This document shows positions 41,011-50,281 of a DNA stretch of 64,000 nucleotides, piece by piece. Under the pieces are notes generated by a model. It was given only the letters and a program-made list of their open reading frames with translations, made no database searches and had not been told where the DNA came from. Each line of letters begins with the position of its first letter. Position 1 is the stretch's first letter. The translations under genes were made by a program, and so were the position numbers. Source of the DNA: Phytohabitans sp036906915 (GTDB lineage: Bacteria > Actinomycetota > Actinomycetes > Mycobacteriales > Micromonosporaceae); assembly GCF_036906915.1 (NCBI RefSeq), contig NZ_JBAKHX010000029.1, forward strand, positions 25,062-89,061, given 5' to 3'.

Positions 41011-41887
41011 GCTCCATGGTAAACAAACCCGCGAAGTTGCCCCAGCACACCGCGCGTAGCCATTCGTCGCCCAGATCCAGGTTGATCAAGCCGTTGAGCT
41101 GGTCGGCGTACTGGTAGGGGATGTTCGGAAAGTCGCTGCCGAGCAGCACCTTTCCGGCCAGCCCGAGGTCGCGGAGCCGCGCAAGTTCATCCGATGGGAA
41201 CGGCACGAGCTGGTCGAAGAACGGCGTGAACACCATCGTCGTGTCCAGCGCCACCCGATCGTAGGAGAGCGCCAGGTCGAGGAACTCGGCGTAGTTCGGC
41301 GAGCCCATGTGCGCCACGATCGCCGTCAGCCGCGGGTGCCGCGCGAGCAGCGCCGCGAACGGCTCCGGCCCGGTGTACTGGGCGCCGATGGGCGCGTGCC
41401 CGGCGTGGATGACGATCGGGGTGCCAGCGTCGGCGAGCAGCCCGAACACCGGGGTGAGTGCCGGGTCGAGCGGGTCGAAGGCGCCCACCTGGAGGTGCAG
41501 CTTGAACACCCGCGCGCCCGCCGACAGCGCCTCCGTCACGTAGTCGAGTACGCCCGGCTCGGGATAGAACGTCGCGGACGGCAGGCAGCCGGGCGTGTCG
41601 CGGGCGAAGGCGAGCGTCCACGCGTTGAGGTCGGCCGCCATGTCGGGCCGGTGCGCGTAGGCCAGCGCGGTGAACGCCCGTACACCGAGCTTGTCGAGGT
41701 GGGCGACCCGTTCGGCGTCCGACCACCGGTACCGGATGGGCCACTCGACGCCGACCAGCGGCCCGGCGCTGTCGAAGTGTGCCCACACCCGGCGCAGCAT
41801 CCTGGGTGGCAGGAAGTGCACGTGCACGTCGGCGAGGCCGGGCAGCCCCAGCGCGCGCCAGAACCCCGGTACCTCGTCGTCGTTCAC
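41000..41887 (-). CDS. amidohydrolase_2 family metal-dependent hydrolase
   Basis: A 295-residue TIM-barrel hydrolase of the amidohydrolase_2 group (ACMSD/gamma-resorcylate decarboxylase-like). DVHVHF gives the first metal ligands, FKLHLQVG a conserved Lys-His strand, IVIHAGHAPI and IVAHMGSPNY the later His, and LLGSDFPNIPY the metal-binding Asp. It could be a hydrolase or a non-oxidative decarboxylase; substrate unknown. The GTG at 41887 overlaps the stop of the upstream membrane gene (GTGA), so it is co-translated with it. Confidence 0.88.
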   Translation of the reverse strand: MNDDEVPGFWRALGLPGLADVHVHFLPPRMLRRVWAHFDSAGPLVGVEWPIRYRWSDAERVAHLDKLGVRAFTALAYAHRPDMAADLNAWTLAFARDTPGCLPSATFYPEPGVLDYVTEALSAGARVFKLHLQVGAFDPLDPALTPVFGLLADAGTPIVIHAGHAPIGAQYTGPEPFAALLARHPRLTAIVAHMGSPNYAEFLDLALSYDRVALDTTMVFTPFFDQLVPFPSDELARLRDLGLAGKVLLGSDFPNIPYQYADQLNGLINLDLGDEWLRAVCWGNFAGLFTMERAV

Positions 41888-42693
41888 ACCTCGATATTGA
41901 ACCGGCGCAGGACGGACGGCGCCAGCATGCCGGCGGCGCACAGCAGCGAGATGATCGTGAACGCGCCGCGCAGCACGTACACCTCGACCGCGCCGCCGAC
42001 CTTCACCGCGAGCGCGTCGGGCAGCCCGATCATCCGCCACATCCGCTTCCCGGTCGGTATCGGCCACAGCAGCGGCACGCCGGCGCTGGTGATGAGGTCG
42101 CCGAGGATGTGCACGACGCAGCCGACGCCGACCGCGAGCCCGAGCATCGGGTACCCGCGGTCGCCGGGCAGTTCGAGGTACGTGTAGTACGCGGCGCCCG
42201 CCGAGACCGCGGTGACGAGCACCCAGCCGGCCCGCTTTGCCCACTCGTCGAACAGCCCGCGCACAGCTAAGCCGATCATCAGGAAGAGGATGCCGATGAC
42301 CGCCCACTTCCCGAACGCGGTGCACAGCGTCGTGGTGCCCCATCCCACCAGCGCCGCGAACGGCAGCGTGTGGGTCAGCGTCCGGTGCCCGTTCTCCCGG
42401 TCTGGGTCATTGCTCAGTCTGGTCGCGTGATAGACGCCCAGCGACAGCTTTTCGATCACCTCGGCCACGAACAGCGACGCCACGCCGAACGTGCGCGCGA
42501 CCGTGGCGCCGCCCTTGTTTCGCGTGACCTTGCCGGAAAGGTCGAGGTCGGGGAAGAGCGCCCCGCCCGCGCATACGGCAGTGCCGACCGCGATCGCCAG
42601 CGGCGACTGCTCATATCCGGCGAACTTGTCCAGCGCCCACGAGCCGGCCAGCCATACGGCCGCGCCGGATAGCGCATGGGACGGTCCCATCAT
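41884..42693 (-). CDS. YdjM-like (DUF457) inner-membrane metal-dependent hydrolase
   Basis: A 269-residue polytopic protein. The start MMGPSHALSGAAVWLAG carries the first His; ALFPDLDLSGKVT, HRTLTHTLPFAAL and GCVVHILGDLIT hold the conserved Asp/His set of the DUF457 membrane hydrolases. About six helices follow. Substrate unknown; related proteins are linked to phospholipid or SOS-regulated functions. First gene of the three-gene unit with the amidohydrolase and ASCH protein. Confidence 0.88.
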   Translation of the reverse strand: MMGPSHALSGAAVWLAGSWALDKFAGYEQSPLAIAVGTAVCAGGALFPDLDLSGKVTRNKGGATVARTFGVASLFVAEVIEKLSLGVYHATRLSNDPDRENGHRTLTHTLPFAALVGWGTTTLCTAFGKWAVIGILFLMIGLAVRGLFDEWAKRAGWVLVTAVSAGAAYYTYLELPGDRGYPMLGLAVGVGCVVHILGDLITSAGVPLLWPIPTGKRMWRMIGLPDALAVKVGGAVEVYVLRGAFTIISLLCAAGMLAPSVLRRFNIEV

Positions 42694-42757
42694 GTGTCCG
42701 CGCCCTCCCCATATCCCAGAGCGCGGTCACTGTGTCAGAGGGACAGTCCACTATCAA

Positions 42758-43189
42758 CTACCGCCACGGTGGCCCATGCCACGCCCGCCCGCGGTGAGAA
42801 TGGTGGTAGTGACGGTGCTTCATCATCCCGACGAAGATGAACACCAGCGGGATGGCAGGCCAGAAGAAGCTCGCCCCGGAGAGCACCCACAGCCCCACCA
42901 GCACGGCCGCGACGACGACGAACCCGCTGAAGCGACGTCCCGCCTCCCGGCGCAGGTGGGCCCGTGCCTCCGGCGTCTCGGCCAGCGCCCGCCGGCCCCC
43001 GTCGGGCAGGTCGGTGGTGAGCACCGCCAGCTCGTCGCGGTATGTCGCGGCGTAGGCCGTCGTCAGCCGTTGCTCGCCCTCCGCCAGGTCGAGGCGGCCC
43101 TCGGTCATCGCGGCGCGCAGGATCTGCGCCATCTGTTCGCGTTCGGCGTCGGATGCCCGCAGGCGGCGAGCGTCAGCTGTCTCACTCAT
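42758..43189 (-). CDS. DUF1707 (SHOCT-like) membrane protein
   Basis: A 143-residue protein. The DUF1707 domain (RLRASDAEREQMAQILRAAM, then GRLDLAEGEQRLTTAYAATY) at residues 5-55 is typical of actinobacterial membrane or signalling proteins. Two hydrophobic segments (FVVVAAVLVGLWVLSGA and FWPAIPLVFIFVGMM) follow, and the end is His/Arg-rich (KHRHYHHSHRGR), possibly metal-binding. The ATG at 43189 lies beside GGAGG. It is divergent from the histidine kinase at 43352. Confidence 0.88.
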   Translation of the reverse strand: MSETADARRLRASDAEREQMAQILRAAMTEGRLDLAEGEQRLTTAYAATYRDELAVLTTDLPDGGRRALAETPEARAHLRREAGRRFSGFVVVAAVLVGLWVLSGASFFWPAIPLVFIFVGMMKHRHYHHSHRGRAWHGPPWR

Positions 43190-43339
43190 ACCTCCAGGCT
43201 GCGCGTGTCGGGAGGACACGGCGTCGGGCGGGCGGAGACATTCGGGATACGCCCGGCGGCGTACCCGGCGTACGGGCTACTCCCGCGGGCGTACGCGGGG
43301 GACGGCGCGCGGCCGATGCGAGGGCGGTCGCCGGTGACC

Positions 43340-43345
43340 TACCGT
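43340..43345 (+). promoter_or_regulatory. putative -10 box of the second two-component operon
   Basis: TACCGT ends 7 bases before the GTG at 43352. The spacing supports leaderless transcription and the choice of this start. An in-frame GTG at 43334 is the alternative. Confidence 0.35.
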
Positions 43346-43351
43346 CGAGGC

Positions 43352-44452
43352 GTGGAGGCTGGTCGGCGGTACAAGGGCACGGCCGGTGCCGCGGTGCTCG
43401 CTGGCGTCGTCCAGGTGGTAGGCGCCCGCACCGGCGGGGCGGACCTCAGGGCGCTGGAGTACGTGTTGCTCCTCGCCGGGCCGGTAGCGCTGCTGGCGCG
43501 ACGGAGGCAACCAGTACACGTGCTGGTGCTGACGGTGGCGGCGGCGCTGGGGTATGCCGCCGTGGCCGACCCGGCACCCACCGGGCCGTATTTTCTGGCC
43601 GTGCTCTTCGCGATCTTCGCGGTGGGACACCGCGCGGCCACGTGGGTGGTCGCGGTCGCCGGCTACGCCGGCTACCTGTTCGTCGTCGAACCGCCGTGGC
43701 GTCAGGCGGCGGTCGTCGCGGTCGCGGTGCCGGCCAGCATCGCGCTTTCGGAAGCCAACCGGGTACGCCGGCAGCACTTCGCCGAGATGATGAAGTACCG
43801 GGCCGAGCAGGAGCGTGCGCGGGCCGAGCAGGAGCGGCGGCAGGCCAGCGAGGAGCGGCTGCGGATCGCCCGCGAGCTGCACGACGTGCTGGGCCACCAC
43901 CTGTCACTGATCAATGTGCAGGCAGGGGTGGGGCTGCATCTGATGGACAGCCGGCCGGAGCAGGCCCGGGAGGCGCTGACCGCGATCAAGTCGGCGAGCG
44001 CCGAGGCGCTGCGCGAGGTGCGTTCGGTGCTGGGCGTTCTGCGGCCGGAAGACGAGGCCGCGCCGCGCGGGCCGGCGCCCGGGCTGGCGCGGCTCGACGA
44101 GCTGACCGGCGACGCGGGGCTGCCCGTGCGGACGCGGGTCGAGGGGGACGCGCGGTCGCTGCCCGCCGAGGTCGACCGGGCGGCGTACCGGATCGTGCAG
44201 GAGGCGTTGACGAACGTGCGCCGGCACGCGGGCGGTGCGGCGTCCGCGACGGTGGTCATCGGGTACGGGGAGGGGGCGGTCACGGTGCGGGTGACGGACG
44301 ACGGGCCGGGCACCGCCGTGCCGAACGACGACGGCAACGGCATTGCCGGGATGCGCGCCCGCGTCGAGGCCCTGGGCGGCACGCTGACCGCTGGGCCGGT
44401 GCCGTCGGGCGGTTTCCAGGTGGCCGCCCGGTTGCCGACGGAGGCGTCATGA
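43352..44452 (+). CDS. NarL-type sensor histidine kinase
   Basis: A 366-residue kinase. About four membrane helices (residues 10-130) are followed by a charged coiled stretch with YRAEQERARAEQERRQASEE repeats, the phosphorylation box RIARELHDVLGHHLSLI, and the ATPase with AYRIVQEALTNVRRHAGG and GNGIAGMRARVEALGG. It pairs with the next gene by an ATGA overlap. The pair lies 82 bp upstream of a carbohydrate ABC importer and may regulate it. Confidence 0.92.
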   Translation: MEAGRRYKGTAGAAVLAGVVQVVGARTGGADLRALEYVLLLAGPVALLARRRQPVHVLVLTVAAALGYAAVADPAPTGPYFLAVLFAIFAVGHRAATWVVAVAGYAGYLFVVEPPWRQAAVVAVAVPASIALSEANRVRRQHFAEMMKYRAEQERARAEQERRQASEERLRIARELHDVLGHHLSLINVQAGVGLHLMDSRPEQAREALTAIKSASAEALREVRSVLGVLRPEDEAAPRGPAPGLARLDELTGDAGLPVRTRVEGDARSLPAEVDRAAYRIVQEALTNVRRHAGGAASATVVIGYGEGAVTVRVTDDGPGTAVPNDDGNGIAGMRARVEALGGTLTAGPVPSGGFQVAARLPTEAS

Positions 44453-45117
44453 TCAGGGTGTTGCTCGCTGATGACCAGGCGCTTGTCAGGGCCGGGTTTC
44501 GGGCGTTGCTGGACGCGGAACCGGACATCGAGGTCGTCGGGGAGGCCGCCGACGGGGTGGCCGCCGTGCGGCTGGCGGCCGAGACCAGGCCGGACGTGCT
44601 GCTCATGGACATCCGGATGCCCGGCGTCGACGGGCTGGAGGCGACCCGCCGGATCGCGGCCGATCCTGCCCTGTCCGGCACTCGGATCGTCATCCTGACC
44701 ACCTTCGAGCTCGACGAGTACCTCTTCGAGGCGCTGCGGGTGGGCGCGGCTGGCTTCCTGGTCAAGGACACCGAGCCGGTCGACCTGCTGCGCGGGGTAC
44801 GCGCCGTGGCCGGCGGCGACGCGCTGCTCTCGCCGGGTGTGACGCGGCGGCTGATCACGGAGTTCGCCGCGCGGGCGCGCCGGTCGGCGCCGCCACCCGC
44901 CGACCTGGACCAGCTCACCGACCGCGAGCGCGAGGTGATGGCGCTGGTCGGTGCCGGCCTGTCGAACGAGGAGATCGCCGAGCGGCTCGTGGTGAGCCCG
45001 GCGACCGCGAAGACACACGTCAGCCGAGCGATGATCAAGCTGGGTGCCCGCGACCGGGCACAGCTCGTCGTCTACGCCTACGAGGCCGGGCTGGTGCGCC
45101 CGGGGTGGGCTGGTTAG
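44449..45117 (+). CDS. NarL/LuxR-family response regulator
   Basis: A 222-residue receiver plus LuxR helix-turn-helix regulator: LLADDQALVRAGF, phosphoacceptor Asp in VLLMDIRMPGVDG, Lys in FLVKDTEP, and LTDREREVMALVGAGLSNEE. It is close in layout to the regulator at 8305, suggesting paralogous systems. Ends 82 bp before the solute-binding protein gene. Confidence 0.93.
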   Translation: MIRVLLADDQALVRAGFRALLDAEPDIEVVGEAADGVAAVRLAAETRPDVLLMDIRMPGVDGLEATRRIAADPALSGTRIVILTTFELDEYLFEALRVGAAGFLVKDTEPVDLLRGVRAVAGGDALLSPGVTRRLITEFAARARRSAPPPADLDQLTDREREVMALVGAGLSNEEIAERLVVSPATAKTHVSRAMIKLGARDRAQLVVYAYEAGLVRPGWAG

Positions 45118-45202
45118 GTCACGCGTCGATAACGGATCTCTAGTGATCCGGGTCACATGGCACTAACGTCAGGCTTATATCCCCAAAGGGAAGGAGCCTG
45201 TG
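45118..45202 (+). promoter_or_regulatory. control region of the second sugar importer
   Basis: CGGATC (45133-45138) and GATCCG (45145-45150) form a 6-bp inverted repeat around TCTAGT, a candidate operator. A TTATAT at 45175-45180 may be a -10. GGGAAGGAG (45188-45196) is a strong ribosome binding site for the ATG at 45203. Confidence 0.45.
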
Positions 45203-46645
45203 ATGGCTGAAAGTCCGTCCTTCCTCGGCGTTCGGCGGAGCCGCCGGTCCGTACTGCGCTCCACCGGGCTGGTCGCGGCCGGTGCGACACTCGCGTCGCT
45301 CGGCGCCTGCGCCAGCGAAGAGGACCCCGGCCCGGGCGGCCCCGCGGCGAACCCCGGCGGCGCGCCGGCCGAGACCTTCACCGAGCCCAGCGAGAAGCTC
45401 TCCGGCGACCTGAAAGTTCTACTGTGGAGCCACTTCGTGCCCAGCCACGACACGTGGTTCGACAAGTTCGTCCAGGACTGGGCCGCGAAGGTCGGCGTCA
45501 AGGCCACCGTCGACCACATCGACCAGGCACAGATACCGACCCGCATCGCGGCCGAGATCCAGGCCGGGCAGGGCCACGACGTCATCCAGTTCATCGCGCC
45601 GCTGTCCCAGTTCGAGCCGAGCGTGCTCGACATGAAGGACATCACCGAGGAGGCCGTCAAGCGCTGGGGCGACCAGCTCGACGTCTGTCGCAAGTCGACG
45701 TTCAACCCGACGACCGGCAAGTTCTTCGCGTACTCCCCGGGCTGGGTGCCCGATCCCGGCAACTTCCGCGCGTCGCTGTGGGGGCCGGCCGGGTTCGCCA
45801 AGGGACCGGCCACATGGGACGAACTGCTCCAGGGCGGCGCCGAGATCAAGAAGTCCAAGGGTGTCCAGATGGGACTCGGCATGTCCCAGGAGATCGACTC
45901 CAACATGGTGTTGCGGGCGCTGATGTGGTCTTACGGCGCCTCGATCCAGGACGCGAACGAGCGGGTCGTCATCAACTCCGACCAGACGGTCGCCGCCGTC
46001 GAGTACATGAGCCGGCTGTTCAAGGAAACCATGACCAACGAGGTCTTCTCCTGGAACGCCGCCTCCAACAACCAGGGCCTGGTGGCCGGCAAGCTGTCGT
46101 ACGCGGTCAACTCCATCTCCGCGTACCGGACCGCGCAGGGCACCGCGCCGCAGGTGGCGGAGGACATCTTGTTCGTGCCGGCGCTGCGCGGCACGCAGGG
46201 CGCCCTCGCGGCACAGCACGTGATGTACAACTGGATCGTCCCCAAGCACGCCAAGAACCCGGCCGCGGCCAAGGAGTTCCTGCTGCACTACACGGCGAAC
46301 TACGCCGCCGCCACCTACGCCAGCAAGCTGTACGACTTCTGCGCCTGGGACAAGCTGACACCGCAGCGGGACGGCTGGCTGGCCAGCGACCCGTTCGGCT
46401 CGAAGCCGGCCGACAAGCTCGCCTTCCTCCGGGATGCGACGAAGTGGACGACGAACATCGGCCACCCCGGCCCGTCAAACACGGCCGAGGGCGAGGTGTT
46501 CAACACGTTCATCATCCCCAACATGTTCGCCCGTGCGGCGCGCGGTGAGGTCAGCGCCCGGCAGGCGGTTCTCGACGCCGAGGCGCAGATCAACCCGGTC
46601 TTCTCGAAGTGGCGCTCGCAGGGCCTCGTGGGTGGCGGTAGCTGA
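45203..46645 (+). CDS. family 1 sugar-binding lipoprotein
   Basis: A 480-residue solute-binding protein. A Tat signal (RRSRRSVLRSTGLVAAG) ends at lipobox Cys36 (LASLGACAS), then a Pro/Gly/Ala linker and the mature domain (LKVLLWSHFVPSHDTWF). It is the family 1 type used by sugar importers such as MalE/UgpB, but not close to the NgcE proteins in this window. It starts a four-gene operon that includes its own ATPase. Substrate unknown. Confidence 0.9.
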   Translation: MAESPSFLGVRRSRRSVLRSTGLVAAGATLASLGACASEEDPGPGGPAANPGGAPAETFTEPSEKLSGDLKVLLWSHFVPSHDTWFDKFVQDWAAKVGVKATVDHIDQAQIPTRIAAEIQAGQGHDVIQFIAPLSQFEPSVLDMKDITEEAVKRWGDQLDVCRKSTFNPTTGKFFAYSPGWVPDPGNFRASLWGPAGFAKGPATWDELLQGGAEIKKSKGVQMGLGMSQEIDSNMVLRALMWSYGASIQDANERVVINSDQTVAAVEYMSRLFKETMTNEVFSWNAASNNQGLVAGKLSYAVNSISAYRTAQGTAPQVAEDILFVPALRGTQGALAAQHVMYNWIVPKHAKNPAAAKEFLLHYTANYAAATYASKLYDFCAWDKLTPQRDGWLASDPFGSKPADKLAFLRDATKWTTNIGHPGPSNTAEGEVFNTFIIPNMFARAARGEVSARQAVLDAEAQINPVFSKWRSQGLVGGGS

Positions 46646-47661
46646 TGGCGGTCGTGGAGGTACGCGGCCTCGTCAAGCAGTTCGACGGCGTGCTTGCCGT
46701 CGACGGCGTCGACCTGGCGACCGAGGAGGGCGAGTACCTCGTCCTCCTCGGCCCGTCGGGCTGCGGGAAGACCACCCTGCTGCGCGCGATCGCGGGCCTG
46801 GAGCAGCCCACGGCCGGCGACGTGCTCATCGACGGCCACCTCATGACAGGGCTGCCGCCGCGCGCCCGCAAGGTGGCGATGGTGTTCCAGAGTTACGCGC
46901 TCTATCCACACAAGACGGTGCTGGGAAACATCGTGTTCCCGTTGCGGGCGGCGGGTATGACGCGCCCCGACCGGGAACGCAAAGCCAAGTGGGCGGCCGA
47001 CCTGCTCGGCATCGGCCACCTGCTGGCCCGCAAGCCCCGGCAGCTGTCCGGCGGCGAGCGCCAGCGCGTCGCGCTCGCCCGCGCCCTGGTCCGGGAGCCG
47101 CACGTCTTCCTGCTCGACGAGCCACTGTCCAACCTGGATGCCAAGCTGCGGGCCAGCGCCCGCGACGAGCTGAAGCGCTTCCAGGAGGAGATCTCCACGA
47201 CCACGATCTACGTGACGCACGACCAGGTCGAGGCCATGGGCCTCGGTGACCGCATCGCGGTGCTGAACCACGGCAAGGTGCGACAGATCGGCAAGCCGGT
47301 CGAGGTGTACGACGACCCGGCCGACACGTTCGTGGCCACGTTCATCGGTTCGCCGCCGATGAACCTGGTGCCGCGCGACGACCAGATCGTCGGGTTCCGC
47401 CCCGAGCACCTGCTGCCCGCTGACGCGCTGCCCAATGGCGCCGAACGGGAGAAGGTGCCGCTCGCCGTCGACCGCATCGAGTACCTGTCCGGCGACCGCC
47501 ACGTGTACGGCACGGTGACGGGCATCGGCGAGGCCACCCGGGTGGTGGCCCGGCTGCCCGCCACAGTGGACACCCCGATCAGCGCGGGACAGACGTACGA
47601 CTTCGCGGTGGCACGGCACCGGCTGCGCTTCTTCGTCGCCGCCACGGGGGAGCGGGCATGA
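46645..47661 (+). CDS. MalK/UgpC-like ABC transporter ATPase
   Basis: A 338-residue ATPase: Walker A GPSGCGKTT, Q loop VFQSYALYPHKTV, signature LSGGERQRVALARAL, Walker B VFLLDEPLSN, D loop and H loop VTHDQVEAMGLG. The C-terminal OB-like TOBE domain (from ~residue 240) is the MalK regulatory type. It overlaps the solute-binding protein stop (TGATG) and the next permease start (ATGA). It may also serve the NgcEFG importers, which lack an ATPase. Confidence 0.93.
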   Translation: MAVVEVRGLVKQFDGVLAVDGVDLATEEGEYLVLLGPSGCGKTTLLRAIAGLEQPTAGDVLIDGHLMTGLPPRARKVAMVFQSYALYPHKTVLGNIVFPLRAAGMTRPDRERKAKWAADLLGIGHLLARKPRQLSGGERQRVALARALVREPHVFLLDEPLSNLDAKLRASARDELKRFQEEISTTTIYVTHDQVEAMGLGDRIAVLNHGKVRQIGKPVEVYDDPADTFVATFIGSPPMNLVPRDDQIVGFRPEHLLPADALPNGAEREKVPLAVDRIEYLSGDRHVYGTVTGIGEATRVVARLPATVDTPISAGQTYDFAVARHRLRFFVAATGERA

Positions 47662-48590
47662 GTGCCTCGGCGGCGCCGCGGCGCAAGCTGGCGGACCGGG
47701 ACGGCACGCTCGCCTGGCTCTTCCTCATGCCCAGCGTCATCTACATCCTGGCGCTCGTCGCGGTGCCGTTCGTGCTCGCCGTCGGCTTCGCGGTCTCCGA
47801 CGTGACCGCCGGCGACCCGTCGTACGACTTCGTCGGCCTCCGCAACTTCGACCGCATCTTCGACGACCCCGTCTTCTGGCGGTCGCTGGGCAACACGTTC
47901 ATCTTCACCATCATCTCGATGGTGCTCATCGTCGTGCTGGGAAAGGTGCTCGCCAACATCCTGATCGCCGACTTCAAGGGCAAGTGGCTGGTGCGGTTCC
48001 TGGTACTGCTGCCCTGGACCACGCCGGTCACCCTGGGCGCGATCGCCTGGCTGTGGATGCTCGACTCGATCTTTTCGCCGATCGACTGGCTGCTGCGCCA
48101 GGTCGGGCTGCTCGGCGCGCCGGGCGCGCTCTTCGGCGCCGGCTCCAACATGTACTGGCTCGGCGAGCCCGAACTGGCCATGGGCTCGGTCATCGCGGTA
48201 CACGTCTGGCGCCTCACCCCGCTGTCGGCGGTGATCGTCATGGCCGGCCTGGTCGCGATCCCGCGCGACCTCGACGAAGCCGCACGGGTCGACGGCGCCG
48301 GCTGGTGGCGACGGATGTTCGAGGTCACCATCCCGATGACGCTGCCGGTCATCGCGGTGGCCGCGCTGTTCGGCGCGATCTTCACGTTCACTGACATGGC
48401 CGTGGTCGACGTGCTCACCAACGGCGGCCCGAACAACGCCACCCAGGTGCTGACCAGCTGGGCGTTCTTCCGCGGCATCGACGGGGGCGACGTCGGGCAG
48501 GGCGCGGCGGTCGCGCTGTTCCTCTTCCCGCTGCTGCTGGCCGCCGCGATCGCGATCCTGCGGGCGGTGCGGAAGATGGAGGTGCGCTGA
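47658..48590 (+). CDS. MalF-type sugar ABC permease
   Basis: A 310-residue permease with six helices and the EAA loop EAARVDGAGWWRRMFEVTIP. ATG overlaps the ATPase stop by 4 bp; its own stop overlaps the next start. Partner of the permease below in importing the same unknown sugar. Confidence 0.92.
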   Translation: MSASAAPRRKLADRDGTLAWLFLMPSVIYILALVAVPFVLAVGFAVSDVTAGDPSYDFVGLRNFDRIFDDPVFWRSLGNTFIFTIISMVLIVVLGKVLANILIADFKGKWLVRFLVLLPWTTPVTLGAIAWLWMLDSIFSPIDWLLRQVGLLGAPGALFGAGSNMYWLGEPELAMGSVIAVHVWRLTPLSAVIVMAGLVAIPRDLDEAARVDGAGWWRRMFEVTIPMTLPVIAVAALFGAIFTFTDMAVVDVLTNGGPNNATQVLTSWAFFRGIDGGDVGQGAAVALFLFPLLLAAAIAILRAVRKMEVR

Positions 48591-49450
48591 TGGCCACGCT
48601 CGCCTCCTACCGGCGCCGGCACGTCCTTGGCAGGATCGGCGTGTACACCCTCGCGAGCCTCGCGGCGTTCTTTTCCGCCGCGCCGTTCGTGTGGAGTCTG
48701 ATCACCGCGTTCAAGCAGAACCGTGACCTCTACAACCCGTCGAGCAACCCATTCTTGTACAACCGGCCCGCCACCCCGGACCACGTGACCTACCTGTTCG
48801 AAAACACGGCTTTCGGCACGTTCGCGTGGAACACGCTTTGGGTCGGTGCGCTGGTCGTCGGCATCACGCTGCTGCTCGGGCTGCCGGCCGCGTACGCGCT
48901 GGCCCGGCTCGACCGCCCGTGGGCCGGATGGTTCGGCGTGGCGATCTTCCTGGTGTACCTGGTGCCGCCCAGCCTGCTGTTCCTGTCCCTGTCCCGCCTG
49001 GTGGTGGCCGTCGGCCTGCAGGACTCGACGTGGTCGCTGGTGCTGATCTACCCGACCATCACGATTCCGGTGTCGGTGTGGCTGCTGATCGGCTTCCTCA
49101 AGGCGGTGCCGCGCGACATCGAGGAGCAGGCGATGGTCGACGGGTACAGCCGGCTCGGCGCGTTCTGGCGGGCGGTGGTGCCGTTGACGTTTCCGGGCGT
49201 GGTGGCGGTGATCGTGTTCGCCTTCACGCTGACGGCTAGCGAGTTCATCTACGCGCTGTCGTTCGTGTCCCCGACCGACCAGAAGGTCATCTCCACCGGC
49301 GTCCCGACCGAGCTGGTCCGTGGCGACGTCTTCTTCTGGCAGTCCCTCCAGGCGGCGACGGTGCTGGTCGCTTTGCCGATAGCGCTGGTCTTCAACCTGT
49401 TCCTGGACCGCTTCATAGCCGGCTTCACCCAGGGCGCGGTAAAGGGCTAG
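48590..49450 (+). CDS. MalG-type sugar ABC permease
   Basis: A 286-residue permease with six helices and the EAA-type loop EEQAMVDGYSRLGAFWRAVVP. The last gene of the importer operon; a palindromic repeat begins 26 bp past its stop. Confidence 0.92.
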   Translation: MATLASYRRRHVLGRIGVYTLASLAAFFSAAPFVWSLITAFKQNRDLYNPSSNPFLYNRPATPDHVTYLFENTAFGTFAWNTLWVGALVVGITLLLGLPAAYALARLDRPWAGWFGVAIFLVYLVPPSLLFLSLSRLVVAVGLQDSTWSLVLIYPTITIPVSVWLLIGFLKAVPRDIEEQAMVDGYSRLGAFWRAVVPLTFPGVVAVIVFAFTLTASEFIYALSFVSPTDQKVISTGVPTELVRGDVFFWQSLQAATVLVALPIALVFNLFLDRFIAGFTQGAVKG

Positions 49451-49476
49451 CCCACGCACGACACCCCCTTTTCGTC

Positions 49477-49553
49477 GATCAAGGGCAAACGCACGCGCTT
49501 TGATCTCCGATCCACGTGTATTTTGCCCTTGATCGACGCAGATGCCCTTGATC
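49477..49553 (+). repeat. gene-end palindromic element, copy 7 (complete)
   Basis: Arms 49477-49497 and 49512-49534, the most diverged hairpin, with a one-base insertion in the right arm (ATTTT). Tail CCTTGATC at 49546-49553, spacing 19 bp, spacer GACGCAGATGC. Starts 26 bp after the permease stop. The next 107 bp to the AlkB gene hold nothing recognisable. Confidence 0.9.
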
Positions 49554-49660
49554 GCGGAGCACACCGCCCGCCGCGCTGACGGCGACCCAGCATGAGACCT
49601 CGGACGGCCGAGCGCGGGCCGCGCGCACGGCGCGGGCGGCCACGATCGTGCCCGCGGACG

Positions 49661-50281
49661 TCAGGCGACGTTGATGGGGCGGAACTGGACGCTCACGCGA
49701 GGGCCGACCGCCCGCGCGGTCTTCGGGATCGCGTGCTCCCAGGTGCGCTGGCAGGAGCCACCCATCACGATCAGGTCGCCATGGCCGAGCGGAAACCGCA
49801 TGCTGCTCCCGCCGCCTCGTGGCCGCAGCATCAGCGCGCGGGGCGACCCGAACGACACGATCGCCACCATCGTGTCGGCCCGCGCGCCCCGCCCCAGGGT
49901 GTCGCCGTGCCACGCCACGCTGTCGCGCCCGTCGCGGTACAGGCACATGCCGGCGGTCACGAACGGCTCTCCCAGCTCGGCGGCGTAGTGCGCGGACAGG
50001 CGGTCGCGGGCCTCCGTCAGGACCGGGTGCGGCAGCTGCTCGCCGCCGCCGTACCAGCGCAGCAGCCGCGGCACGTCGACCTCGCGCTCGTACATCTCGC
50101 GGCGCTCGGCCCGCCAGTCGACGTCGCGCAGAAGCGTGTCCAGTACGACCTCGGAGCCGGTGACCCAGCCGGGCAGGTGGTCGACCCACGCCCCGCGGGT
50201 GAGCGTGTGCCGCTGGATCCGCCCGGCGAGTTGGCCGAGCCCCGCGACCTCCGCCAGGTCAAGCATGGACGGTTGGTACAT
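49661..50281 (-). CDS. AlkB-like 2-oxoglutarate/Fe(II) dioxygenase
   Basis: A 206-residue AlkB-family protein. The metal-binding His-Asp is in VAWHGDTLG, the second His in the RTWEHAIPKT segment, and the 2-oxoglutarate Arg in VSVQFRPIN at the end. MVAIVSFGSPRALMLRPRGGG is the typical strand between. AlkB enzymes remove alkyl groups from DNA or RNA bases; the exact lesion is not predictable. ATG at 50281; the frame is open upstream to 50413, but that part has no family match. Confidence 0.88.
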   Translation of the reverse strand: MYQPSMLDLAEVAGLGQLAGRIQRHTLTRGAWVDHLPGWVTGSEVVLDTLLRDVDWRAERREMYEREVDVPRLLRWYGGGEQLPHPVLTEARDRLSAHYAAELGEPFVTAGMCLYRDGRDSVAWHGDTLGRGARADTMVAIVSFGSPRALMLRPRGGGSSMRFPLGHGDLIVMGGSCQRTWEHAIPKTARAVGPRVSVQFRPINVA

